Shown here: piece by piece, positions 43,970 through 52,541 of the stretch | How positions within the stretch are numbered: position 1 is the first letter of the stretch | Layout of the letters: every line of letters begins with the position of its first letter | From: Litorivicinus sp. | GTDB taxonomy: Bacteria > Pseudomonadota > Gammaproteobacteria > Pseudomonadales > Litorivicinaceae | Length of the DNA stretch: 57,075 nucleotides | Assembly: GCA_009886945.1 (NCBI GenBank) | Contig: QXYM01000053.1 | Location: 1 to 57,075 of the forward strand | Direction of reading: 5' to 3' | The notes under the pieces: generated by a model | The model's input: only the letters and a program-made list of their open reading frames with translations | The model's database searches: none | Told to the model about the DNA's origin: nothing | Made by a program: the position numbers and the translations under genes

Positions 43970-44144
43970 TCGACTGCTGATGATCATCAGATTGTCATCG
44001 ATTCGTCATTGACATTACCTGAGAACCTGCGACGCTATAAGAGCTCGTGTGCTTAGCATGTGTCCGCCTTACCGCAACACTGACTGGCATTTTAAGTGAA
44101 ACGCACGGACTTTCGGGCATCTGTGCAGTTGCGAAGGAAAACGC
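43970..44144 (+). promoter_or_regulatory. Control region and likely long 5' leader of the cold-shock gene
   Basis: 175 bases without a gene. TTGACA at 44009-44014 is a perfect -35 and TATAAG at 44036-44041 a good -10, but the 21-base spacing is too long for a standard site, so the exact promoter is unsure. If TATAAG is used, the leader is about 95 bases, in keeping with the long structured leaders of cspA-type genes. GAAGGAAA lies just before the start codon. Confidence 0.4.
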
Positions 44145-44354
44145 ATGCAAACTGGTAAAGTAAAATGGTTTAACGAGACCAAAGGTTTTGGCTTCATTGT
44201 TCCTGATGCGGGTGGTGATGATGCATTTGTTCACATCACAGCCGTGAAAGAAAGTGGAATCGATCGTTTGGAAGATAACCAACGTGTCGAATTTGATTTG
44301 GCAGAAGGCCGTAATGGCAAAGTGTCAGTCAAAACACTGAAGCTGATCGACTAA
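44145..44354 (+). CDS. Cold-shock protein (CspA family)
   Basis: 69 residues, a single cold-shock domain that binds single-stranded RNA and DNA. RNP1 is KGFGFI (about 13-18) and RNP2 is AFVHI (about 27-31); GKVKWFNETKGFGFI is typical. The sequence alone does not tell which of the CspA-type paralogues it is, or whether it is cold-induced. A hairpin follows the gene at 44373. Confidence 0.95.
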   Translation: MQTGKVKWFNETKGFGFIVPDAGGDDAFVHITAVKESGIDRLEDNQRVEFDLAEGRNGKVSVKTLKLID

Positions 44355-44372
44355 TCTCGTCAATCGAAGCGC

Positions 44373-44390
44373 CGGGCACTTAGGTGCCCG
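44373..44390 (+). terminator. Hairpin between convergent cold-shock and hydrolase genes
   Basis: CGGGCAC (44373-44379) pairs perfectly with GTGCCCG (44384-44390) around TTAG. No proper T-run follows on either strand, so it would be a weak terminator; its right half overlaps the end of the minus-strand hydrolase gene. Confidence 0.4.
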
Positions 44391-45441
44391 TTGCTCTGAG
44401 TTCACACTCGACTTCAACAACATCCAGAGCGATCGTCTCACCAATGGATGGTAACCAAATATCGTTCTCAGCGTAGCCCTCTCTGGACGCGGCATCAGTG
44501 AAACGACGTGCCGGCTCAAAGGCTTCCTCTTCTGATAATTCGATGGTTCCCCAGTGCATCCCAAGAATGGCTTTAGCACCAATGGCCTTAGCCATTTCCA
44601 CGGCTTCCTCCGGCGACGCGTGCACGGAACGTAACAGTTTGCGTGGTGAATAGGCGCCGATTCCGATCAATGCGAGATCAATCGGACCATACTTGTGTCC
44701 GGTCTGGCGGAAGACAGGTCCCATGGCGGAATCTCCGCCGAAGTACAACTTAAATCCTTGGTATTCGAAAAGAAATGCAGCCCACAGAGACGTATTGGCG
44801 TCGAATAGACCGCGTCTTGAATGATGAATTGCTGGTAACGCAGTCACTTGAACGTCCCCGGCATGGGTTGAATGGTGCCAACCGAGCTCTTTGACGCAGC
44901 GAAACCCCCGCTTTTGAAACCATGGCATCAAGCCCGTCGGACAGATCACCTCAATAGTTTGACGATTCGGCAGTTGTTTGAGCGTGTGCCAACACAAATG
45001 ATCGTAGTGGTTGTGTGAGATCACCAACGTATCAATCGGGCCGAGCTCTTGGATCCCAAGAGGGGAAGGAATGAATCGGCGAGGACCGGCAAAGCTCAAG
45101 GGACTTGCGCGATGAGCAAGAAAAGGATCGATAACAATGCGTCTTCCGCCGAGATTCAACACAAAAGCTGCATGGCCTAACCAAGTAATGGAATGAAAGC
45201 CACTGGATTCCAGTTGCTGCTTAGCGACTTCAGGAGGTACTGCATGATGCCGTGGCCACTCTGTGGGCAGGCGTCTGAAGGCCTGGCGAAAGACATATCC
45301 CCAAAAGTCCCTGAAATTGCCTGTGGCTTGCGGACTACCTGGTGGGTTATGGAATCGCCGACGTTTGTGAAATGCGTCGGAGGTGAGCGTTGAATGAGTT
45401 TCTGGTGCTAGTTCTGGATGAATAACAACTGGATCTGACAC
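44380..45441 (-). CDS. Metallo-beta-lactamase-fold hydrolase (NAPE-PLD/UlaG-like)
   Basis: 353 residues. The fold is shown by ITWLGHAAFVLNLGGRRIVIDP, the metal motif HNHYDH (about 143-148), a later HH in LPAIHHSRRGL, GGDSAMGP and the HWGTIELSEE end. This set resembles N-acylphosphatidylethanolamine phospholipase D-like and UlaG-like enzymes; the substrate is unknown. GTG at 45441 is preferred because GGGAG lies nine bases upstream; TTG at 45447 is possible. An inverted repeat ACCAA-4-TTGGT (45486-45499) lies upstream and might be an operator. Confidence 0.8.
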   Translation of the reverse strand: MSDPVVIHPELAPETHSTLTSDAFHKRRRFHNPPGSPQATGNFRDFWGYVFRQAFRRLPTEWPRHHAVPPEVAKQQLESSGFHSITWLGHAAFVLNLGGRRIVIDPFLAHRASPLSFAGPRRFIPSPLGIQELGPIDTLVISHNHYDHLCWHTLKQLPNRQTIEVICPTGLMPWFQKRGFRCVKELGWHHSTHAGDVQVTALPAIHHSRRGLFDANTSLWAAFLFEYQGFKLYFGGDSAMGPVFRQTGHKYGPIDLALIGIGAYSPRKLLRSVHASPEEAVEMAKAIGAKAILGMHWGTIELSEEEAFEPARRFTDAASREGYAENDIWLPSIGETIALDVVEVECELRATGT

Positions 45442-45530
45442 TCGCAAAGTCTCCCGGTTTTTTCCGAGTGTATTTGCGAATTATGACCAAATTATTGGTG
45501 ATCTTTTTTCATCAAAATGTCACTGAATTG

Positions 45531-46460
45531 TCATGATCGATCCACCCAAACGAGATGCTCTTGACGGGCCTCGGTCTCTCCTCGGAATTGATAGGCGCAG
45601 AGCACGCCATCATCAAGTGCGATGCTGTAATCGAGACAAATGGCTTGGGGGTGATGGATCCGGGGTGTTCCCCGCATCCAGTAGTGACCAAAAAAGCACA
45701 GCGGACCATGGTATGCCGGAGCACCTTCGGGCATGGGTAGGTCGGGAATGATCTCTCGTTGCGAGTCGTCGATCACCGCAGCCTCGCGAAAAGTGGTTTG
45801 TTCTGGCTCCCACCAGTTCACTCGAATCCGGCGTCGTCGAATCCCGTAATAATCCTCAAAGGACACATCATCAGGTAATCGCGCTTCTAAGCCATTGAGA
45901 AGCGTTTCACGGGCTTCCCAAGGCCTAGAGCCCTGAATCCCTGTCTGTTCGTAAAAAGAGCTGCCTCTCGGGCTGTGATCGTCGTTGAGCAGTGAAGATA
46001 GGTCACGCTGCGCTGATGGATCCCAGCACGCATGCACTGCTCGAGCTGGCCCGTGATCAAACCACAGTGGTAGCGTGGAAAACCAAGCCAGAGTCTCTCG
46101 ATACCCCTGTGCATCATGAGCATAGGCATCAAGAAACCCTTGATGCTGGCGGATATGGTTATCGGTATGACTGCGAACGTATTGTCCAGGTTCATCGACC
46201 CGTTCTGTGACAAAGCCGACGGCGTTGAACTCATGGTTTCCGGTTAAACAGATTGCGTGCCCGAGCTCACAGAGTTCTCTGACGATATCCACGGTTTCTT
46301 TCTGTTCGGGCCCACGATCAATCAGATCACCAAGAAAAACCAACTGTCCATCGCCGACCAACCATCCAGTTGTCGACGATTTTCGATAGCCGAGAACGGA
46401 CAACAAGCGTTTGAGCTCCGTTGCATAGCCATGAATGTCACCGATGAAATTGATTACCAT
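45531..46460 (-). CDS. PPP-type metallophosphatase
   Basis: 309 residues, cytoplasmic (no signal peptide). The calcineurin-like set is complete: GDIHG (D8, H10), GDLIDRGP (44-51), GNHE (74-77) and later FFGHYW. Motif order is that of PPP family serine/threonine phosphatases and diadenosine tetraphosphatase-like enzymes; the C-terminal region does not let me choose. It is the last of a minus-strand run VWA protein - small membrane protein - phosphatase, with 24 bases to the small gene, and may be co-transcribed with them. Confidence 0.8.
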   Translation of the reverse strand: MVINFIGDIHGYATELKRLLSVLGYRKSSTTGWLVGDGQLVFLGDLIDRGPEQKETVDIVRELCELGHAICLTGNHEFNAVGFVTERVDEPGQYVRSHTDNHIRQHQGFLDAYAHDAQGYRETLAWFSTLPLWFDHGPARAVHACWDPSAQRDLSSLLNDDHSPRGSSFYEQTGIQGSRPWEARETLLNGLEARLPDDVSFEDYYGIRRRRIRVNWWEPEQTTFREAAVIDDSQREIIPDLPMPEGAPAYHGPLCFFGHYWMRGTPRIHHPQAICLDYSIALDDGVLCAYQFRGETEARQEHLVWVDRS

Positions 46461-46484
46461 AGGTTCGCTAGATGGATTCGTTGG

Positions 46485-46679
46485 TTAGAGTTGTGGGCTA
46501 CCGTAATACTGGCCAACGGCCACCATCACAAAGCCGAGTAAAAATAGAGAGCCTAGAACTTTAAAGACGTCTGCTCGGCTTTTTTGTTTGAGAAAAATCG
46601 GATTGATTAAGCCAATCGGCAACCCACAGACGGCGAGCACGCAAAGAATATTACCAAGACCAAAAATGAGATCGAACAT
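46485..46679 (-). CDS. Small two-helix membrane protein, unknown
   Basis: 64 residues with two hydrophobic segments (about 3-28 and 40-57) separated by a basic KQKSRADVFK loop. It is not recognised. Support comes from position: its ATG is three bases after the VWA gene stop, GGA lies eight bases upstream, and it fills the gap up to the phosphatase. It could be a small partner of the membrane-bound VWA protein (inference). Confidence 0.55.
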   Translation of the reverse strand: MFDLIFGLGNILCVLAVCGLPIGLINPIFLKQKSRADVFKVLGSLFLLGFVMVAVGQYYGSPQL

Positions 46680-46682
46680 GAA

Positions 46683-48200
46683 TTATTCCGGCAATCGATG
46701 TTTGGGGCGAAGGACTAATCCAATGACCAATGCAACCACGGCAATCGCTCCAAGAGCGCTCACAATGAGTTGCCATAAAGGCCAGTTAGGGGTGTCTTCA
46801 GGTCGCTGGTTGGTCACCGGCTCTGGTAGCAAATTCTGTATCGATTCTGGTAATAACTTGGTGATCGATTCCGGCAGGAGACGACTCGTCTTCGCTGTTG
46901 AATCTTTCGATGCAGAAGGAGTCGATGACTCTCCTTGGATCGTGGATGACACCTGCCCAACACCCTGGGCGGTATTGGTTGCAATTTCTAAGGCGGGTTG
47001 TGCAACAAGGACTTCAAATGCACGCTGCACTTGACGCTCATACCGCTGGTCGAAGCTTTGAATGGTCAAAATGGAGCGACCCATCGGGGGACTATCGATT
47101 TGTAATGATAGCTGATCACCTACTGATCGGATCGGATCGATCCGCTCCCCGAACGCAACGCGATATTCGCGACTTGGAGCAGATAAGACTCCATCGGAAT
47201 TCTGTAGTGACGCACTGAGGCCAAGCGTTTGATCGGCGCTGATCGTGGGTGGAAGCTCGGCCAGTTCAAGGCGTACATGAGAATCAATTAACACCCGGTC
47301 AGAAGCACCGAATTCTGGTGACAGACTGTAGCGTCCAGCAATGGGATTTGACCAAATCAGGGTCTGATAACCGGTGCCACTGTAATACGTGATCCCTGGT
47401 AACTGGCTGTCAGCATTCACCACGGTCGAGTCTGACCGCAATTCAATGGCTGATCGGCTATCGAGTCGAATCAGACGCACTTGTCGGATATCAGAGTCGA
47501 TGTTGATCTGTTGTTCTGAGATGGGTAGTTGTTGTGAGCGAAGCGCGAGCTCGAGCGCATCAAGCATCACTGGAATTAAATCACCAGGTTGTTTGAGCAG
47601 CGTAAAAAGGCCATTGGTTTGAATGGCCATCTGTCGGAGTAAAGGGAGGTCTGCCTTGTCGGAAAGCGCAATCGTGTGGATTCGGCAGGCTTTGTCGACC
47701 GCATCCGGTAGAACCGTTTTTAAAATTCGATCGCGTGACGCACTCGAGGCGTCTTGGCCACCTTGGACATCGACAATGCCGTCAGTGATCAAAATGACAT
47801 GGCAAGCACCTGCTGGACTTTGTCCACCGGCTGTGATTCCGGTTCTCAACGCGCTTTCCATGTGGGTGAAGCGATCGGTTGAGCCAATAGATGCCTCAAT
47901 CGGCTGGCCTAAAGCATCCCAGCGTGCATCAACAGGCCCGTAAGGAACCAGCTCGCGAACATCGGAACCAAATAACCAAATGCCGCCTTGTGACTGATCT
48001 GGGAGGAGCGCCGCTAACAACGCTGTCGCTGGCCCTCGTACTGCTTTGGGGTCGGCTTTTTTCATCGACCCCGATACGTCGACCAAGACGCGAACGTCGG
48101 CCGGATTCGCTGCACTCGTGTTCGTGAACCCGAGCGTCAAAACAACAACAAAAACGCTAAAGGCGAACGTCTGGGTGATCTTTGAAATAGTCCAACGCAT
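46683..48200 (-). CDS. Periplasmic VWA-domain protein with C-terminal membrane anchor
   Basis: 505 residues. A signal peptide (1-31) is followed by a von Willebrand A domain (about 36-220) with the metal site DVSGS (D41, S43, S45), a TDRFTHMESALRTG segment and LITDG (D140). A beta-rich middle region (about 240-410) follows. Three tandem copies of an LLPESI-type octapeptide occur at 441-464, then a C-terminal membrane helix (about 474-497) and a basic end. Similar periplasmic VWA proteins of marine gammaproteobacteria have no known function. The start overlaps the acetoacetyl-CoA synthetase gene by 44 bases, and no later start keeps the signal peptide. Confidence 0.75.
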   Translation of the reverse strand: MRWTISKITQTFAFSVFVVVLTLGFTNTSAANPADVRVLVDVSGSMKKADPKAVRGPATALLAALLPDQSQGGIWLFGSDVRELVPYGPVDARWDALGQPIEASIGSTDRFTHMESALRTGITAGGQSPAGACHVILITDGIVDVQGGQDASSASRDRILKTVLPDAVDKACRIHTIALSDKADLPLLRQMAIQTNGLFTLLKQPGDLIPVMLDALELALRSQQLPISEQQINIDSDIRQVRLIRLDSRSAIELRSDSTVVNADSQLPGITYYSGTGYQTLIWSNPIAGRYSLSPEFGASDRVLIDSHVRLELAELPPTISADQTLGLSASLQNSDGVLSAPSREYRVAFGERIDPIRSVGDQLSLQIDSPPMGRSILTIQSFDQRYERQVQRAFEVLVAQPALEIATNTAQGVGQVSSTIQGESSTPSASKDSTAKTSRLLPESITKLLPESIQNLLPEPVTNQRPEDTPNWPLWQLIVSALGAIAVVALVIGLVLRPKHRLPE

Positions 48201-50115
48201 CTGGATTCGCTAATGCCTCGATGTTCTTAACCGGTTCGCCATGCACCACATTTCGCACGGCCAGTTCGACAATCTTACCACTTACCGTCCTTGGGAGGTC
48301 AGGAACCTGCACAATCACCTCTGGAACGTGGCGTGGTGTGGTGTTGTCCTTAATTTGGGCTTTGATGGCGTTGCGAAGATCATCCGTCAGCGCCAGCGTA
48401 TCGCGGAGCACAACAAATAACACCACCCGAACATCCTCGCCGACCTGTTGACCGATTGCGAGCGATTCAAGAACCTCGGGAATGGCTTCGACCTGCCGGT
48501 AGATCTCGGCAGTCCCGATACGAACACCGCCCGGATTGAGCGTTGCATCCGCCCGCCCGTAGATAATGAATCCATCACGCTCGGTTCGTTCGGCAAAATC
48601 ACCGTGCGCCCACATGCCTTGAAAATGTTCGAAGTAAGCGGCTCGGTATTTGACACCATCGGTGTCGCCAAAAAAGCGCAGTGGCATCACAGGAAACGGC
48701 TGACGGCAGACCAACTCGCCTTTTTCGCCAATCACTGACTGCCCATCTTCGTTCACCACATCGACGGCAAGTCCAAGCCCCGCGCACTGCAGTTCGCCAC
48801 GGTAGACGGGTCGAATTGGGCAACACAGACAGAAACAAGACACGATATCAGTCCCACCGGAAATGGAGCCGAGCAGTACATCGTCTTTGATGTCTCGATA
48901 GACGTAATCAAAGGATTCGTGCGCTAAGGGTGAGCCGGTCGATAAGATCGCTTTGAGGGACGTCAGAGTGTGCTGTTGAGCCGGTTGATAACGATGTTTA
49001 TCAAGTGCTGCGATATATTTTGCACTGGTTCCAAAGACATGCCAGTCATCTTGCTCACAGAGGGTCCATAATGTTTTCGCGCCCCGCACAAAGGGGGATC
49101 CGTCATAGGTCACAATGGTGGCTTGTGATGCCAGAGATCCAAGGAGCCAGTTCCACATCATCCAGCCACAGGTGGTGTAGTAAAACACCCGATCAAATGG
49201 TTTGATATCGACGTGGTATCTGTGTTCTTTGACCAACTGAATCAGTGCACCGCCTTGACTGTGCACGATGCATTTTGGAACGCCAGTAGTGCCTGAGCTG
49301 TAGAGGATAAATCCTGGATGGTTAAAGGCCGTGGGTTCAAATGTCAGGTCATGCTCACCTGTGATTGCACGATCGAACTCGACAACCTCACAGCCGGGCC
49401 GTTGAATTGGGCGCGAGATCACATCAGGGCAAGCACCTGGGAAAATCATCGCAGCCGTGACCGAGGGAAGTTCGACCAACAGCCCGTTGACGCGTTCGCT
49501 GAGGTCAATCGCTTTGTTGTTGTAGCAGGTGGTGTGTGCAGCAATCAGCACCTTGGGTTTGGTTTGTCCGAACCGGTCAAGAACCCCTTGAATCCCGAAA
49601 TCTGGAGAGCAACTGGTCCAGATGGCGCCGAGTGATAAGGTTGCAAGCGACGCGATGATCGCTTCAACACCGTTACTGACAAAGCCTGCGACGACGTCTT
49701 CGGATCGTACGCCAAGGGATTGTAATCGGTGTCTGACGTTGGCGACTTGCTGTCTGAGATCACCCCAGGTGATTGCAGAGCGCTCTCCCTTTTCGGTGTA
49801 CGAGATCACCGCGATCATATCGTCTGGCGCATCATGAGCGAGACAATTCTCTGCAAAATTTAAGGTTGATTCTGGATAAAACTGAGCTCCTGGCATGGCA
49901 TGACGCTCAGTGAGCGATGGGCCCTTTTTTTCTCCAATAAACTTTGCATGGTCCCAAACGCCATCCCAAAAAGATTCGGGTTCATGCACGCTAAATTTGT
50001 GTAGTCCTGAATAATCATGCATCGAGCGACCGAGCTTTGCGTTGAAATACGCCATCAAATCAGTGATCCCCGCTTGCGCGATACGATCTGTGGTCGGAGT
50101 CCAAAGGGCGGTCAT
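48157..50115 (-). CDS. Acetoacetyl-CoA synthetase
   Basis: 652 residues, the usual length. An AMP-forming acyl-CoA ligase: phosphate loop YSSGTTGVPKCIVHSQGG, STGSPLAHESFDYVYRDIK, ISGGTDIVSCF, GDFAERTERDGFIIYGRADATLNPGGVRIGTAEIY and the catalytic lysine region RTVSGKIVELAVR. The ISGGTD and DFxxHD-type segments fit acetoacetate rather than acetate. It would return acetoacetate, made from degraded polyhydroxybutyrate, to acetoacetyl-CoA, which suits the neighbouring PHB genes. It is divergent from the phasin gene. Confidence 0.9.
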   Translation of the reverse strand: MTALWTPTTDRIAQAGITDLMAYFNAKLGRSMHDYSGLHKFSVHEPESFWDGVWDHAKFIGEKKGPSLTERHAMPGAQFYPESTLNFAENCLAHDAPDDMIAVISYTEKGERSAITWGDLRQQVANVRHRLQSLGVRSEDVVAGFVSNGVEAIIASLATLSLGAIWTSCSPDFGIQGVLDRFGQTKPKVLIAAHTTCYNNKAIDLSERVNGLLVELPSVTAAMIFPGACPDVISRPIQRPGCEVVEFDRAITGEHDLTFEPTAFNHPGFILYSSGTTGVPKCIVHSQGGALIQLVKEHRYHVDIKPFDRVFYYTTCGWMMWNWLLGSLASQATIVTYDGSPFVRGAKTLWTLCEQDDWHVFGTSAKYIAALDKHRYQPAQQHTLTSLKAILSTGSPLAHESFDYVYRDIKDDVLLGSISGGTDIVSCFCLCCPIRPVYRGELQCAGLGLAVDVVNEDGQSVIGEKGELVCRQPFPVMPLRFFGDTDGVKYRAAYFEHFQGMWAHGDFAERTERDGFIIYGRADATLNPGGVRIGTAEIYRQVEAIPEVLESLAIGQQVGEDVRVVLFVVLRDTLALTDDLRNAIKAQIKDNTTPRHVPEVIVQVPDLPRTVSGKIVELAVRNVVHGEPVKNIEALANPDALDYFKDHPDVRL

Positions 50116-50211
50116 GGTCTGATGATCCTGTTGTCAAAAAGCTCCCAAATGCTATCAGATGCCCCGAAGTTTGTGGGACTTCATCTACGACTAATCACTA
50201 CTGAACAACGC

Positions 50212-50258
50212 TTGATTTTTTGTGCACTGCAACGTAGGGTCCGCATATTGCAATGCAC
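50212..50258 (+). promoter_or_regulatory. Phasin promoter with overlapping inverted repeat
   Basis: TTGATT (50212-50217) and TAGGGT (50235-50240), 17 bases apart, form a weak promoter. GTGCACTGCAA (50222-50232) and TTGCAATGCAC (50248-50258) form an inverted repeat with one mismatch; the left arm lies between -35 and -10, the right arm near the start site. This placement and the TGC-rich arms would suit a repressor of the PhaR kind, which controls phasin genes in other bacteria. No phaR gene is seen in the window. Confidence 0.45.
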
Positions 50259-50279
50259 CAATGAATAGAGGACCTAGAC

Positions 50280-50663
50280 GTGTTTGATCAACTCCTAAAA
50301 CAGAACGAAGCCATGATGAAGTCAATGCAGTCGATGATGACGCTTGACGCGTTTGAACAAGCCATGAAGCCAATGACGCATTTACTGGAACTTCAGCGCT
50401 CAATGCTTGAATCACTGGCCGAAGAACAGACTCAGTTGTCAACAGAACTGATGACTGATGCTCTCGAAGAAGCTCGGGCTGTCTGTAACTGTGAATCTGT
50501 GCCTGAATTGATGGAGGTTCACAAAAATTTCCTTCAGAAGTATCAGGAGAAAATGGCGGAGCTTGCCAAGAAGCAGGCGTCGTCATGGACTCAAGTCAGC
50601 GAAGAAGCACTGAGCGTGATGAAAAAGAATGCTGAAGAAATGGCCAAGTCATTTCAGAAGTAA
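50280..50663 (+). CDS. phaP: Phasin family protein
   Basis: 127 residues, almost wholly helical, rich in Met, Gln, Glu and Lys, without a signal peptide. Pattern and size fit phasins, which coat polyhydroxybutyrate granules. The gene sits between acetoacetyl-CoA synthetase and PHA synthase, which strongly supports the call. The start is GTG at 50280, seven bases after AGAGGA. A strong bidirectional terminator follows. Confidence 0.82.
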   Translation: MFDQLLKQNEAMMKSMQSMMTLDAFEQAMKPMTHLLELQRSMLESLAEEQTQLSTELMTDALEEARAVCNCESVPELMEVHKNFLQKYQEKMAELAKKQASSWTQVSEEALSVMKKNAEEMAKSFQK

Positions 50664-50675
50664 TCGACACGCATC

Positions 50676-50713
50676 AAAAAACCCCGGCTGAGTGATCAGC
50701 CGGGGTTTTTTTT
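50676..50713. terminator. Bidirectional intrinsic terminator between phaP and phaC
   Basis: CCCCGGCTGA (50682-50691) pairs perfectly with TCAGCCGGGG (50696-50705) around GTGA. Six A precede and eight T follow, so it can end transcripts from both sides: the phasin gene on plus, and phaC on minus. Confidence 0.92.
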
Positions 50714-50727
50714 GTTTCGGGGTTCGA

Positions 50728-52467
50728 TCAGATTCGAACGCGGACGTAGTCGCCCGGAGCAGGAACGATTTCTTGATATTCCGAATGGCTACCGATTTCA
50801 CGTGCAGGAACCTGTTTGGAATCCTGTTGGTCCAACCATTCATGCCAGTGCGACCACCATGACCCTGGATGATCAGTTGCCGTTTCCAGCCAATGGTCGG
50901 CCCCTTGTCCGAGTTCACCATCGCTCCAGAAGTTTCGCTTATTTTTCGCAGGGGGATTGATGACTCCTGCAATATGTCCAGAACCACCAAGCACAAATTC
51001 CACTGGACCACCCATGAGTTCAGTGCCAAGGAAGGTTGTTTTCCAGGGTGCGATGTGATCCTCGATGGCTGATAGGAAGTATGACGGGGTCTTGATCTTC
51101 TCTAATTCAACCGATTTCCCGCAACAAGTGAACCCACCGGATTTTGCCAGGTTGTTGTTGACATACATCTCACGAATATAGGTGTTGTACATGGCAGCAG
51201 GTAAGTTGGTGGGATCAGAGTTCCAATACAGTAAATCAAATGGAGGAGGAGTCTTTCCTTTGAGGTAGTTGTTCACGACATAGGACCAAATTAAGTCGTT
51301 GGACCGAAGCATGTTAAAACCAAGGGCGAGACTTTTACCGGACATCACGCCATCTTTCGAGACTTGCGCTGCACGCATGTCCACATCTTCTTGATCGAGG
51401 AAGACACCAAGGTCTCCTGGATCTGAAAAGTCGAGCAAAGTCGTCAGGAAGGTGGCTGAGCCGATACTGGCATCACGCTTCTTTTGCATGACGCCGAGCG
51501 CAGAACCGAGGATCGTGCCGCCAATACACCAGGCCACAGCATTCATCTTCTTTTCGCCAGTGATGTCTTTGACCACGCGTGTTGCTTCAAAAATGCCATC
51601 TTGAACGTAATCGTCCCAGCCGATCTGACTGTATTCTGGTGTGGTGTTCGCCCACGAAATCAAAAACACTGTGTTGCCTTGATCGACGCACCATTTGACA
51701 TAAGAGTTCTGGGGTTGCAGATCAAGAATGTAAAATTTGTTGATGCAAGGTGGGACGATCAGCAGTGGGCGCTGATGGACTGTTTCGGTTGTCGGCTTGT
51801 ATTGGATGAGTTCGAACAAATGGTTTCTAAAAACCACAGAGCCTTCGGATACACCGATGTTTTCGCCTAAAACGAAAGCCGATTCATCGGTCATGGTAAT
51901 TCGACCTTTTTCAAGGTCGGCCATTAAATTCTGAAGACCGTCAACCAGACTTTGGCCCTTGGTATCCATTGCTTCTTTGAGCACCTCAGGATTGAGTGTG
52001 ACGAAGTTGGATGGGCTCATCGCATCGATAAAATACTGGGTATAAAACTTCAGCTTATCTTTTTCTTTTCCTTCGACAGGAATGGCATCAGTCGATTTGT
52101 TGAGAACATCGGCGGTGAGCAGATAGGACTGCTTAATGAAATCAAAGATCGGAAGATTGGACCACTCATCGGAGTCAAACCGACGATCTTTCTGCGGCTC
52201 AAAATTCATGGTTCCGCTCATGAAATCGGTCCACAAATTGAAATGATCTTGCTGATACTTGGTGACCATCTCAAGCCAGCCCTGAGGATTGGTCCAGGGT
52301 TGCATGACGATTTGAGTCCAGACATCAGTCAGGTTCTTCATGATATCGGCCGTGTCTTCAGCACGCATCAACCCCTGCAACAGACGTTTACTTTCTGAGT
52401 TCATGGATTCAAATAATTTTTCGGGTGCTTGCTGATTTTCAGTGCTCACGTCCGTGTCCTCGTTCAT
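50728..52467 (-). CDS. phaC: Class I poly(3-hydroxyalkanoate) synthase
   Basis: 579 residues, the class I size. It polymerises 3-hydroxyacyl-CoA into PHB. The N-terminal domain (about 1-180) is followed by an alpha/beta-hydrolase core with active cysteine C314 in AWCIGGT, close to C319 of the Cupriavidus enzyme, an acidic/His region DHIAPWKT, and the catalytic histidine in GGSGHIAGVINPP. The box is AxCxG rather than the usual GxCxG. ATG at 52467 is chosen although its ribosome site is weak; an in-frame TTG at 52515 is the alternative. It follows phaB by 74 bases. Confidence 0.93.
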   Translation of the reverse strand: MNEDTDVSTENQQAPEKLFESMNSESKRLLQGLMRAEDTADIMKNLTDVWTQIVMQPWTNPQGWLEMVTKYQQDHFNLWTDFMSGTMNFEPQKDRRFDSDEWSNLPIFDFIKQSYLLTADVLNKSTDAIPVEGKEKDKLKFYTQYFIDAMSPSNFVTLNPEVLKEAMDTKGQSLVDGLQNLMADLEKGRITMTDESAFVLGENIGVSEGSVVFRNHLFELIQYKPTTETVHQRPLLIVPPCINKFYILDLQPQNSYVKWCVDQGNTVFLISWANTTPEYSQIGWDDYVQDGIFEATRVVKDITGEKKMNAVAWCIGGTILGSALGVMQKKRDASIGSATFLTTLLDFSDPGDLGVFLDQEDVDMRAAQVSKDGVMSGKSLALGFNMLRSNDLIWSYVVNNYLKGKTPPPFDLLYWNSDPTNLPAAMYNTYIREMYVNNNLAKSGGFTCCGKSVELEKIKTPSYFLSAIEDHIAPWKTTFLGTELMGGPVEFVLGGSGHIAGVINPPAKNKRNFWSDGELGQGADHWLETATDHPGSWWSHWHEWLDQQDSKQVPAREIGSHSEYQEIVPAPGDYVRVRI

Positions 52468-52541
52468 TGGAAGGCGATAGTCTATTGTGCGTCGCAACAA
52501 AAGGGAAGACGGCAAGGAGAATTCCTTGCCGAACAGGGTGT

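Noticed and set aside
44009-44041. TTGACA and TATAAG as a clean sigma-70 promoter for the cold-shock gene.
   Set aside because: The 21-base spacer is too long; kept only as an uncertain control region.
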